DNA from: Gordius sp. MW1
Lineage: Eukaryota; Nematomorpha; Gordioida; Gordea; Gordiidae
Assembly (NCBI GenBank): GCA_964036665.1
Contig: OZ038526.1
Coordinates: 13,950,001-14,014,000, forward strand
Direction: 5' to 3'
Length of the DNA: 64,000 nt
Shown piece by piece: positions 25,250 through 37,400 of the stretch. The stretch's first letter is position 1. The number at the start of each line of letters is the position of its first letter. The notes beneath the pieces were generated by a model that saw only the letters and a program-made list of their open reading frames with translations, was not told the origin of the DNA and ran no database searches. The translations under genes were made by a program, and so were the position numbers.

Positions 25250-27010
25250 AAAAAAATATTATTTTTCATATTCTTTCGAAAGGAATCTGAAAAAATCTTT
25301 AAAAGTCAGTAAATATTCTTAGCATTATGTCCTTGTTAGAATCTCGATAAGAATTTTTACACAAGGGGAAGTTTTAGATTGAGAGATAAAATTTTAGAGT
25401 TGCGTTTAGATTGTTTTAATATCGCTTTCTAAGCGTGTCTCTAGTTTTTGTGAAACAAGCTTTATGCGATCGTGATTTAAAGTTAATAATTTTTGATGAC
25501 TGATCAAATTTTTTTTTTTACAAAATTCACCTCTTATATCGAAACCTTTCATGGAGCGATATGGTTGAACGAATAAATTGAAAAAACTTTGAGGTCGAAA
25601 AAAATATTATTTTTCATATTCTTTCGAAAGGAATCTGAAAAAATCTTTAAAAGTCAGTAAATATTCTTAGCATTATGTCCTTGTTAGAATCTCAATAAGA
25701 ATTTTTACACAAGGGGAGGTTTTAGATTGAGAGATAAAATTTTAGAGTTGCGTTTAGATTGTTTCAATATCGCTTTCTAAGCGTGTCTCTAGTTTTTGTG
25801 AAACAAGCTCTATGCGATCGTGATTTAAAGATAATAATTTTTGATGACTGATCAAAATTTTTTTTTTTACAAAATTCACCTCTTATATCGAAACCTTTCA
25901 TGGGGGCGATCTATTGCTTTTGTGAAACAAGCTCTATGCGATCGTGATTTAAAGTTAATAATTTTTGATGACTGATCAAATTTTTTTTTTACGGAATTCA
26001 CCTCTGATATCGAAAACTTTCATGGGGGCGATATGGTTGAACGAATAAATTGAAAAAACTTTGAGGTCGAAAAAAATATTATTTTTCATATTCTTTCGAA
26101 AGGAATCTGAAAAAATCTTTAAAAGTCAGTAAATATTCTTAGCATTATGTCCTTGTTAGAATCTCGATAAGGATTTTTACACGAGGCGAAGTTTTAGATT
26201 GAGAGAAATTAAAATTTTCGTGTTGCGTTTAGATTGTTTCAATATCGCTTTCTAAGCGTGTCTCTAATTTTTGTGAAACAAGCTCTATGCTATCGTGATT
26301 TAAAGTTAATAATTTTTGATGACTGATCAAAAAAATTTTTTTTACGGAATTCACCTCTGATATCGAAAACTTTCATGGGGGCGATATGGTTGAACGAATA
26401 AATTGAAAAAATTTTGAGGTCGAAAAAAGTATTATTTTTCATATTCTTTCGAAAGGAATCTGAAAAAATCTTTAAAAGTCAGTAAATATTCTTAGCATTA
26501 TGTCCTTGTTAGAATCTCGATAAGAATTTTTGCACGAGGGGAAGTTTTAGATTGAGGGAAATTACGATTTTCGAGTTGCGTTTAGATTGTTTCAATATCG
26601 CTTTCTATGAAACAAGCTCTATGCGATCGTGATTTAAAGTTAATAATTTTTGATGACTGATCAAAAAAACTTTTTTTACGGAATTCACCTCTGATATCGA
26701 AAACTTTCATGGGGGCGATATGGTTGAACGAATAAATTGAAAAAACTTTGAGGTCGAAAAAAATATTATTTTTCATATTCTTTCGAAAGGAATCTGATAA
26801 AATCTTTAAAAGTCAGTAAATATTCTTAGCATTATGTCCTTGTTAGAATCTCGATAAGAATTTTTGCACGAGGGGAAGTTTTACATTGAGGGAAATTACT
26901 ATTTTCGAGTTGCGTTTAGATTGTTTCAATATCGCTTTCTAAGCGTGTCTCTAATTTTTGTGAAACAAGCTCTATGCGATCGTGATTTAAAGTTAATAAT
27001 TTTTGATGAC
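25250..27010 (+). repeat. 1.76 kb block repeated 3,509 bp downstream (first copy)
   Basis: Matches about 28759-30519. Markers at this offset include attgttttaatatcgc (25412 and 28921), the shortened tttcatggagcgatatgg (about 25548 and 29057) and the tttctatgaaacaagctc deletion form (about 26603 and 30112). There are several substitutions, so it is older than the 11.9 kb duplication. It is copied again inside unit B. Confidence 0.82.
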
Positions 27011-28758
27011 TGATCAAATTTTTTTTTTTTACAAAATTCACCTCTTATATCGAAACCTTTCATGGGGGCGATATGGTTGAACGAATAAATTGAAAAAATT
27101 TTGAGGTCGAAAAAAATATTATTTTTCATATTCTTTCGAAAGGAATCTGAAAAAATCTTTAAAAGTCAGTAAATATTCTTAGCATTATGTCCTTGTTAGA
27201 ATCTCGATAAGAATTTTTACACAAGGGGAAGTTTTAGATTGAGAGATAAAATTTTAGAGTTGCGTTTAGATTGTTTCAATATCGCTTTCTAAGCGTGTCT
27301 CTAGTTTTTGTGAAACAAGCTCTATGCGATCGTGATTTAAAGATAATAATTTTTGATGACTGATCAAAATTTTTTTTTTTTACAAAATTCACCTCTTATA
27401 TCGAAACCTTTCATGGGGGCGATATGGTTGAACGAATAAATTGAAAAAATTTTGAGGTCAAAAAAAATATTATTTTTCAAATTCTTTCGAAAGGAATCTA
27501 AAAAAATCTTTAAAAGTCAATAAATATTCTTAGCATTATGTCCTTGTTAGAATCTCGATAAGAATTTTTGTACGAGGCGAAGTTTTAGATTGAGAGAAAT
27601 TAAGATTTTCGTGTTGCGTTTAGATTGTTTCAATATCGCTTTCTAGGCGTGTCTCTAGTTTTTGTGAAACAAGCTCTATGCGATCGTGATTTAAAGTTAA
27701 TAATTATTGATGACTGATCAAAAAAATTTTTTTTACGGAATTCACCTCTGATATCGAAAACTTTCATGGGGGCGATATGGTTGAACGAATAAATTGAAAA
27801 AATTTTGAGGTCGAAAAAAATATTATTTTTCATATTCTTTCGAAAGGAATCTGAAAAAATCTTTAAAAGTCAGTAAATATTCTTAGCATTATGTCCTTGT
27901 TAGAATCTCGATAAGTATTTTTGCACGAGGGGAAGTTTTAGATTGAGAGAAATTAAAATTTTAGAGTTGCGTTTAGATTGTTTCAATATCGCTTTCTAAG
28001 CGTGTCTCTAATTTTTGTGAAACAAGCTCTATGCGATCGTGATTTAAAGTTAATAATTTTTGATGACTGATCAAAAAATTTTTTTATACAAAATTCACCT
28101 CTTATATCGAAACCTTTCATGGGGGCGATCTATTGTTTTTGTGAAACAAGCTCTATGCGATCGTGATTTAAAGTTAATTTGATGACTGATCAAAAAATTT
28201 TTTTTTACGGAATTCACCTCTGATATCGAAAACTTTCATGGGGGCGATATGGTTGAACGAATAAATTGAAAAAATTTTGAGGTCGAAAAAAATAATTTTT
28301 CATATTCTTTCGAAAGGAATCTGAAAAAATCTTTAAAAGTCAGTAAATATTCTTAGCATTATGTCCTTTTTAGAATCTCGATAAGAATTTTTGCACGAGG
28401 GGAAGTTTTAGATTGAGAGAAATTAAAATTTTAGAGTTGCGTTTAGATTGTTTCAATATCGCTTTCTAAGCGTGTCTCTAATTTTTGTGAAACAAGCTCT
28501 ATGCGATCGTGATTTAAAGATAATAATTTTTGATGACTGATCAAAATTTTTTTTTTTACAAAATTCACCTCTTATATCGAAACCTTTCATGGGGGCGATC
28601 TATTGCTTTTGTGAAACAAGCTCTATGCGATCGTGATTTAAAGTTAATAATTTTTGATGACTGATCAATTTTTTTTTTTACGGAATTCACCTCTGATATC
28701 GAAAACTTTCATGGGGGCGATATGGTTGAACGAATAAATTGAAAAAACTTTGAGGTCG

Positions 28759-30519
28759 AAAAAAATATTATTTTTCATATTCTTTCGAAAGGAATCTGAA
28801 AAAATCTTTAAAAGTCAGTAAATATTCTTAGCATTATGTCCTTGTTAGAATCTCGATAAGAATTTTTACACAAGGGGAAGTTTTAGATTGAGAGATAAAA
28901 TTTTATAGTTGCGTTTAGATTGTTTTAATATCGCTTTCTAAGCGTGTCTCTAGTTTTTGTGAAACAAGCTTTATGCGATCGTGATTTAAAGTTAATAATT
29001 TTTGATGACTGATCAAATTTTTTTTTTTACAAAATTCACCTCTTATATCGAAACCTTTCATGGAGCGATATGGTTGAACGAATAAATTGAAAAAACTTTG
29101 AGGTCGAAAAAAATATTATTTTTCATATTTTTTCGAAAGGAATCTGAAAAAATCTTTAAAAGTCAGTAAATATTCTTAGCATTATGTCCTTGTTAGAATC
29201 TCGATAAGAATTTTTACAAAAGGGGAAGTTTTAGATTGAGAGATAAAATTTTAGAGTTGCGTTTAGATTGTTTCAATATCGCTTTCTAAGCGTGTCTCTA
29301 GTTTTTGTGAAACAAGCTCTATGCGATCGTGATTTAAAGATAATAATTTTTGATGACTGATCAAAATTTTTTTTTTTACAAAATTCACCTCTTATATCGA
29401 AACCTTTCATGGGGGCGATCTATTGCTTTTGTGAAACAAGCTCTATGCGATCGTGATTTAAAGTTAATAATTTTTGATGACTGATCAAATTTTTTTTTTA
29501 CGGAATTCACCTCTGATATCGAAAACTTTCATAAGGGCGATATGGTTGAACGAATAAATTGAAAAAACTTTGAGGTCGAAAAAAATATTATTTTTCATAT
29601 TCTTTCGAAAGGAATCTGAAAAAATCTTTAAAAGTCAGTAAATATTCTTAGCATTATGTCCTTGTTAGAATCTCGATAAGAATTTTTACACGAGGCGAAG
29701 TTTTAGATTGAGAGAAATTAAGATTTTCGTGTTGCGTTTAGATTGTTTCAATATCGCTTTCTAAGCGTGTCTCTAATTTTTGTGAAACAAGCTCTATGCT
29801 ATCGTGATTTAAAGTTAATAATTTTTGATGACTGATCAAAAAATTTTTTTTTACGGAATTCACCTCTGATATCGAAAACTTTCATGGGGGCGATATGGTT
29901 GAACGAATAAATTGAAAAAATTTTGAGGTCGAAAAAAATATTATTTTTCATATTCTTTCGAAAGGAATCTGAAAAAATCTTTAAAAGTCAGTAAATATTC
30001 TTAGCATTATGTCCTTGTTAGAATCTCGATAAGAATTTTTGCACGAGGGGAAGTTTTAGATTGAGGGAAATTACGATTTTCGAGTTGCGTTTAGATTGTT
30101 TCAATATCGCTTTCTATGAAACAAGCTCTATGCGATCGTGATTTAAAGTTAATAATTTTTGATGACTGATCAAAAAAACTTTTTTTACGGAATTCACCTC
30201 TGATATCGAAAACTTTCATGGGGGCGATATGGTTGAACGAATAAATTGAAAAAACTTTGAGGTCGAAAAAAATATTATTTTTCATATTCTTTCGAAAGGA
30301 ATCTGATAAAATCTTTAAAAGTCAGTAAATATTCTTAGCATTATGTCCTTGTTAGAATCTCGATAAGAATTTTTGCACGAGGGGAAGTTTTACATTGAGG
30401 GAAATTACGATTTTCGAGTTGCGTTTAGATTGTTTCAATATCGCTTTCTAAGCGTGTCTCTAATTTGTGTGAAACAAGCTCTATGCGATCGTGATTTAAA
30501 GTTAATAATTTTTGATGAC
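28759..30519 (+). repeat. 1.76 kb block, second copy
   Basis: Second member of the 3,509 bp-offset pair. It differs by, among others, tcataagggcg near 29531 where the first copy has tcatgggggcg, and ctaatttgtgtg near 30463 where the first has ctaatttttgtg. Confidence 0.82.
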
Positions 30520-31610
30520 TGATCAAATTTTTTTTTTTACAAAATTCACCTCTTATATCGAAACCTTTCATGGGGGCGATCTATTGCTTTTGTGAAACAA
30601 GCTCTATGCGATCGTGATTTAAAGTTAATAATTTTTGATGACTGATCAAATTTTTTTTTTACGGAATTCACCTCTGATATCGAAAACTTTCATGGGGGCG
30701 ATATGGTTGAACGAATAAATTGAAAAAACTTTGAGGTCGAAAAAAATATTATTTTTCATATTCTTTCGAAAGGAATCTGAAAAAATCTTTAAAAGTCAGT
30801 AAATATTCTTAGCATTATGTCCTTGTTAGAATCTCGATAAGAATTTTTGCACGAGGGGAAGTTTTACATTGAGGGAAATTTAGATTTTCGAGTTACGTTT
30901 AGATTGTTTCAATATCGCTTTCTAAGCGTGTCTCTAATTTTTGTGAAACAAGCTCTATGCGATCGTGATTTAAAGTTAATAATTTTTGATGACTGATCAA
31001 ATTTTTTTTTTTTTACAAAATTCACCTCTTATATCGAAACCTTTCATGGGGGCGATATGGTTGAACGAATAAATTGAAAAAATTTTGAGGTCGAAAAAAA
31101 TATTATTTTTCATATTCTTTCGAAAGGAATCTGAAAAAATCTTTAAAAGTCAGTAAATTAGCATTAAGTCCTTGTTAGAATCTCGATAAGAATTTTTGCA
31201 CGAGGGGAAGTTTTAGATTGAGAGAAATTAAAATTTTAGAGTTGCGTTTAGATTGTTTCAATATCGCTTTCTAAGCGTGTCTCTAATTTTTGTGAAACAA
31301 GCTCTATGCTATCGTGATTTAAAGTTAATAATTTTTGATGACTGATCAAAAAAAATTTTTTTACGGAATTCACCTCTGATATCGAAAACTTTCATGGGGG
31401 CGATATGGTTGAACGAATAAATTGAAAAAATTTTGAGGTCGAAAAAAATATTATTTTTCATATTCTTTCGAAAGGAATCTGAAAAAATCTTTAAAAGTCA
31501 GTAAATATTCTTAGCATTATGTCCTTGTTAGAATCTCGATAATAATTTTTGCACGAGGGGAAGTTTTACATTGAGGGAAATTACGATTTTCGAGTTGCGT
31601 TTAGATTGTT

Positions 31611-31963
31611 TCAATATCGCTTTCTAAGCGTGTCTCTAGTTTTAGTGAAACAAGCTCTATGCGATCGTGATTTAAAGTTAATAATTTTTGATGACTGATC
31701 AAAATTTTTTTTTTTACAAAATTCACCTCTTATATCGAAACCTTTCATGGGGGCGATATGGTTGAACGAATAAATTAAAAAAACTTTGAGGTCGAAAAAA
31801 ATATTATTTTTCATATTCTTTCGAAAGGAATCTGAAAAAATCTTTAAAAGTCAATAAATATTCTTAGCATTATGTCCTTGTTAGAATCTCGATAAGAATT
31901 TTTGCACGAGGCGAAGTTTTAGATTGAGAGAAATTAAGATTTTCGTGTTGCGTTTAGATTGTT
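31611..31963 (+). repeat. Representative full-length family II monomer, 353 bp
   Basis: This is one monomer of the array, given as a reference; the next starts at the same phase at 31964. From its start: tttagattg-type segment, tctaagcgtgtctctag, gtgaaacaagctctatgcga, gatttaaagttaataa, tgatgactgatc, A4T11 tract, acaaaattcacctc, tttcatgggggcgatatgg, gaggtcgaaaaaaatatt, ctttcgaaaggaatctg, tctttaaaagtc, gtccttgttagaatctcg and gcacgaggcgaag. A minus-strand 67-codon frame crosses the first 204 bp but depends on the length of the A/T tract. Confidence 0.92.
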
Positions 31964-33581
31964 TCAATATCGCTTTCTAAGCGTGTCTCTAGTTTTTGTG
32001 AAACAAGCTCTATGCGATCGTGATTTAAAGTAAATAATTTTTGATGACTGATCAAAAAATTTTTTTTTACGGAATTCACCTCTGATATCGAAAACTTTCA
32101 CGGGGGCGATATGGTTGAACGAATAAATTGAAAAAATTTTGAGGTCGAAAAAAATATTATTTTTCATATTCTTTCGAAAGGAATCTGAAAAAATCTTTAA
32201 AAGTCAGTAAATATTCTTAGCATTATGTCCTTGTTAGAATCTCGATAAGAATTTTTGCACGAGGGGAAGTTTTAGATTGAGAGAAATTAAAATTTTAGAG
32301 TTGCGTTTAGATTGTTTCAATATCGCTTTCTAAGCGTGTCTCTAATTTTTGTGAAACAAGCTCTATGCGATCGTGATTTAAAGATAATAATTTTTGATGA
32401 CTGATCAAAATTTTTTTTTTTACAAAATTCACCTCTTATATCGAAACCTTTCATGGGGGCGATCTATTGCTTTTGTGAAACAAGCTCTATGCGATCGTGA
32501 TTTAAAGTTAATAATTTTTGATGACTGATCAAATTTTTTTTTTACGGAATTCACCTCTGATATCGAAAACTTTCATAAGGGCGATATGGTTGAACGAATA
32601 AATTGAAAAAACTTTGAGGTCGAAAAAAATATTATTTTTCATATTCTTTCGAAAGGAATCTGAAAAAATCTTTAAAAGTCAGTAAATATTCTTAGCATTA
32701 AGTCATTGTTAGAATCTCGATAAGAATTTTTGCACGAGGTGAAGTTTTAGATTGAGAGAAATTAAAATTTTAGAGTTGCGTTTAGATTGTTTCAATATCG
32801 CTTTCTAAGCGTGTCTCTAATTTTTGTGAAACAAGCTCTATGCTATCGTGATTTAAAGTTAATAATTTTTGATGACTGATCAAAAATTTTTTTTTTACAA
32901 AATTCACCTCTTATATCGAAACCTTTCATGGGGGCGATATGGTTGAACGAATAAATTAAAAAAACTTTGAGGTCGAAAAAAATATTATTTTTCATATTCT
33001 TTCGAAAGGAATCTGAAAAAATCTTTAAAAGTCAATAAATATTCTTAGCATTATGTCCTTGTTAGAATCTCGATAAGAATTTTTGCACGAGGCGAAGTTT
33101 TAGATTGAGAGAAATTAAGATTTTCGTGTTGCGTTTAGATTGTTTCAATATCGCTTTCTAAGCGTGTCTCTAGTTTTTGTGAAACAAGCTCTATGCGATC
33201 GTGATTTAAAGTAAATAATTTTTGATGACTGATCAAAAAATTTTTTTTTACGGAATTCACCTCTGATATCGGAAACTTTCACGGGGGCGATATGGTTGAA
33301 CGAATAAATTGAAAAAATTTTGAGGTCGAAAAAAATATTATTTTTCATATTCTTTCGAAAGGAATCTGAAAAAATCTTTAAAAGTCAGTAAATATTCTTA
33401 GCATTATGTCCTTGTTAGAATCTCGATAAGAATTTTTGCACGAGGGGAAGTTTTAGATTGAGAGAAATTAAAATTTTAGAGTTGCGTTTAGATTGTTTCA
33501 ATATCGCTTTCTAAGCGTGTCTCTAATTTTTGTGAAACAAGCTCTATGCGATCGTGATTTAAAGTTAATAATTTTTGATGA

Positions 33582-34400
33582 ATAATAATAAAATCCGGGA
33601 CCGGGTTAAGCCCGGCCTCGGATTCCCCCGGTTACGGATCTATTGACCTTTCGCCGGAGGCATTTATTCACGCGTAAAAACATACCAATGTAGAATACAA
33701 TATATAGCGAAAAAACATACATCGCGTGAATCTATTATAATAGTGTAATGACATTGCATAAACTGAAGTAATTGGAAAACGAATTTTTAGTAAGTGGACT
33801 AAAATAAAAAGACGAGTGCAATAGCGCAGGAGGGCGTTAGAGGGGAAAAAAGGCCGAATAATGTCCGGTGAGCAAAGACGCGTATATATAGTATTTGCGT
33901 GAGGGTTTCTGTTTACGGTTCTAAGTCTATAATCTCGTCCGGAAAATCGTTTTCCCAGAAATTGATATCGAAGGTCTCCTCCGAGGGAAACCCATTTTCT
34001 AGGATGAAGTCCAGGTCAGGGTTTTCCTCGCTTGGTTGTGAGTTTGGTTCTATCCATTGTCGGGATGGCCCATCTGCTGGGTTTTTGTCGGTGGGGATCC
34101 ATGCTAAGTTAAAGTGAATATTGAGCAAGTGTTTGAGGCCATACGTGCGCACGAAGGTTGCGATGGCTTCCTCGATGGTTGGCGAGTTTGAACCCCCTTT
34201 CTTGAGTACGTAGTACGCTGTAGCCGAGTCGGTTACCAATTTGGGGTGATTGTTGCCTGCCAGGTACGATCGGACGTACCCGTATAGGACCGCCACTGTT
34301 TCCGCTAAGGTGATGTGATGGGGTTCCCTCCATTTCCAACCGAACGCGGCGGCCGCATTGGTGAACGTATTGGAGTGCGAGCCGTTTTCGTCTATCAAAC
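33582..34400 (-). mobile_element. Retroelement fragment inserted in satellite (copy A)
   Basis: The satellite is interrupted after aatttttgatga and resumes at about aatttttttttt near 34401, with at most a few satellite bases missing. On the minus strand the insert holds an RNase H-like coding remnant, then about 330 bp of non-coding sequence ending in a GC-rich hairpin and a TTA-rich tail (ttttattattatt). Base composition is clearly less AT-rich than the satellite. No terminal repeats or target-site duplication are visible. An internal 9 bp inverted repeat, attcacgcg/cgcgtgaat, lies at 33666-33674 and 33723-33731. Confidence 0.75.
33592..33624. other. GC-rich imperfect hairpin at the insert end (copy A)
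   Basis: Outer arms aatccg and cggatt, inner arms ccggg and cccgg, loop ttaag. The three bases between the arms pair only partly (one G-C, one G-T, one mismatch). It sits about 10 bp from the satellite boundary. On the minus strand it is near the 3' end of the element and may be a terminal structure. An identical copy is at 45470-45502. Confidence 0.75.
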
Positions 34401-34404
34401 CAAT
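33913..34404 (-). pseudogene. RNase H-like domain fragment of a retroelement (copy A)
   Basis: The frame continues into the satellite up to 34446, where its first 14 codons, including the only in-frame start, are satellite-derived; the element-derived part starts at about residue 15 of that 177-codon reading. RNase H-like signatures are E49 in LAETVAVLYGYV, D73 in LVTDSATAYYVLKKG and D125 in WIPTDKNPADGPSR. The segment TFTNAAAAFGW (N30) sits where the first catalytic aspartate of a TDAS/TDAA-type motif is expected, so this residue may be changed to Asn. A 40-50 residue acidic tail leads to the stop. Reverse transcriptase, integrase and recombinase domains are absent. The NPADGPSR form resembles RNase H of LTR or DIRS-like elements, not that of LINEs; the family is not resolved. 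Confidence 0.7.
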
Positions 34405-37400
34405 TTTTTTTTTACAAAATTCACCTCCTATATCGAAATCTTTCATGGGGGCGATCTATTGCTTTTGTGAAACAAGCTCTATGCGATCGTGATTTAAAGT
34501 TAATAATTTTTGATGACTGATCAAATTTTTTTTTTACGGAATTCACCTCTGATATCGAAAACTTTCATGGGGGCGGTATGGTTGAACGAATAAATTGAAA
34601 AAAATTTGAGGTCGAAAAAAATATTCTGAAAAAATCTTTAAAAGTCAGTAAATATTCTTAGCAATATGTCCTTGTTAGAATCTCGATAAGAATTTTTGCA
34701 CGAGGGGAAGTTTTAGAATGGGAGAAATTAAAATTTTAGAGTTGCGTTTAGATTGTTTCAATATCGCTTTCTAAGCGTGTCTCTAATTTTTGTGAAACAA
34801 GCTCTATGCGATCGTGATTTAAAGTTAATAATTTTTGATGACTGATCAAAAAATTTTTTTTTACAAAATTCACCTCTTATATCGAAACCTTTCATGGGGG
34901 CGATATGGTTGAACGAATAAATTGAAAAAATTTTGAGGTCGAAAAAAATATTATTTTTCATATTCTTTCGAAAGGAATCTGAAAAAATCTTTAAAAGTCA
35001 GTAAATATTCTTAGCATTATGTCCTTGTTAGAATCTCGATAAGAATTTTTGCACGAGGGGAAGTTTTAGATTGAGAGAAATTAAAATTTTAGAGTTGCGT
35101 TTAGATTGTTTCAATATCGCTTTCTAAGCGTGTCTCTTGTTTTTGTCAAACAAGCTTTATGCGATCGTGATTTAAAGTTAATAATTTTTGATGACTGATC
35201 AAAAAATTTTTTTTTACGGAATTCACCTCTGATATCGAAAACTTTCATGGGGGCGATATTGTTGAACGAATAAATTGAAAAAATTTTGAGGTCGAAAAAA
35301 ATATTATTTTTCATATTCTTTCGAAAGGAATCTGAAAAAATCTTTAAAAGTCAGTAAATATTCTTAGCATTATGTCCTTGTTAGAATCTCGATAAGAATT
35401 TTTACACATGGGGAAGTTTTAGATTGAGAGATAAAATTTTAGAGTTGCGTTTAGATTGTTTCAATATCGCTTTCTAAGCGTGTCTCTTGTTTTTGTCAAA
35501 CAAGCTTTATGCGATCGTGATTTAAAGTTAATAATTTTTGATGACTGATCAAACAATTTTTTTTTACAAAATTCACCTCTAATATCGAAACCTTTCATGG
35601 GGGCGATATGGTTGAACGAATAAATTGAAAAAACTTTGAGGTCGAAAAAAATATTATTTTTCATATTCTTTCGAAAGGAATTTGAAAAAATCTTTAAAAG
35701 TCAGTAAATATTCTTAGCATTATGTCCTTGTTAGAATCTCGATAAGAATTTTTACACATGGGGAAGTTTTAGATTGAGAGATAAAATTTTAGAGTTGCGT
35801 TTAGATTGTTTCAATATCGCTTTCTAAGCGTGTCTCTAATTTTTGTGAAACAAGCTCTATGCGATCGTGATTTTACAAAATTAACCTCTTATATCGAAAC
35901 CTTTCATGGGGGCGATATGGTTGAACGAATAAATTGAAAAAATTTTGAGGTCGAAAAAAATATTATTTTTCAAATTCTTTCGAAATGAATCTAAAAAAAT
36001 CTTTAAAAGTCAATAAATATTCTTAGCATTATGTCCTTGTTAGAATCTCGATAAGAATTTTTGCACGAGGCGAAGTTTTAGATTGAGAGAAATTAAGATT
36101 TTCGTGTTGCGTTTAGATTGTTTCAATATCGCTTTCTAAGAGTGTCTCTAGTGTGAAACAAGCTCTATGCGATCGTGATTTAAAGTTAATAATTTTTGAT
36201 GACTGATCAAAAAAATTTTTTTACGGAATTCACCTCTGATATCGAAAACTTTCACGGGGGCGATATGGTTGAACGAATAAATTGAAAAAATTTTGAGGTC
36301 GAAAAAAATATTATTTTTCACATTCTTTCGAAAGGAATCTGAAAAAATCTTTAAAAGTCAGTAAATATTCTTAGCATTATGTCCTTGTTAGAATCTCGAT
36401 AAGAATTTTTGCACGAGGGGAAGTTTTAGATTGAGAGAAATTAAAATTTTAGAGTTGCGTTTAGATTGTTTCAATATCGCTTTCTAAGCGTGTCTCTAAT
36501 TTTTGTAAAACAAGCTCTATGCGATCGTGATTTAAAGTTAATAATTTTTGATGACTGATCAAAATTTTTTTTTTTACAAAATTCACCTCTTATATCGAAA
36601 CCTTTCATGGGGGCGATCTATTGTTTTTGTGAAACAAGCTCTATGCGATCGTGATTTAAAGTTAATAATTTTTGATGACTGATCAAAATTTTTTTTTTAC
36701 GGAATTCACCTCTGATATCGAAAACTTTCATGGGGGCGATATGGTTGAACGAATAAATTGAAAAAATTTTGAGGTCGAAAAAAATATTATTTTTCATATT
36801 CTTTCGAAAGGAATCTGAAAAAATCTTTAAAAGTCAGTAAATATTCTTAGCAATATGTCCTTGTTAGAATCTCGATAAGAATTTTTGCACGAGGGGAAGT
36901 TTTAGATTGGGAGAAATTAAAATTTTAGAGTTGCGTTTAAATTGTTTCAATATCGCTTTCTAAGCGTGTCTCTAATTTTTGTGAAACAAGCTCTATGCTA
37001 TCGTGATTTAAAGTTAATAATTTTTGATGACTGATCAAAAAAATTTTTTTTACGGATTCACCTCTGATATCGAAAACTTTCATGGGGGCGATATGGTTGA
37101 ACGAATAAATTGAAAAACTTTAAGGTCGAAAAAAATATTATTTTTCATATTCTTTCGAAAGGAATCTGAAAAAATCTTTAAAAGTCAGTAAATATTCTTA
37201 GCATTATGTCCTTGTTAGAATCTCGATAAGAATTTTTACACAAGGGGAAGTTTTAGATTGAGAGATAAAATTTTAGAGTTGCGTTTAGATTGTTTTAATA
37301 TCGCTTTCTAAGCGTGTCTCTAGTTTTTGTGAAACAAGCTTTATGCGATCGTGATTTAAAGTTAATAATTTTTGATGACTGATCAAATTTTTTTTTTTAC

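Larger units (their letters stand above)
14383..33581 (+). repeat. Satellite family II array, block b
   Basis: About 54 monomer equivalents in the same orientation and phase as block a. Full monomers of 352-353 bp are mixed with 124 bp short forms. Two sequence types coexist: acggaattcacctctgatatcgaaaac and acaaaattcacctcttatatcgaaacc (each split here by eye at about the cacctc word). From about 19.6 kb onward the two types alternate frequently. The first 3.6 kb repeats part of block a. The block ends mid-monomer at ttgatga, where the RNase H insert begins. Confidence 0.97.
23309..35187 (+). repeat. 11,879 bp tandem duplication, unit A
   Basis: The segment matches 35188-47016 base for base with very few differences. 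It includes about 33 satellite monomers plus the complete RNase H insert. Idiosyncratic variants shared at offset 11,879 include agtgtgaaac near 24270, a gaaaaaagt variant near 26424, aaattactatttt near 26897, the tcctttttag variant near 28365 and ttttacaaaagg near 29214. After a one-base deletion near 44016 the offset becomes 11,878. The left edge lies between 23259 and 23309. Confidence 0.95.

Noticed and set aside
33899-34117. 72-codon plus-strand frame (also 45777-45995) and 76-codon minus-strand frame at 34109-34339 (also 45987-46217)
   Set aside because: Shadow frames of the RNase H-like fragment; only the 33913-34404 frame shows recognisable motifs.
34405-34446. First 14 codons, including the Met, of the RNase H frame
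   Set aside because: These bases are family II satellite (the MK-FDI-GEFCKKK segment seen in other monomers), so the apparent start is a by-product of the insertion site.
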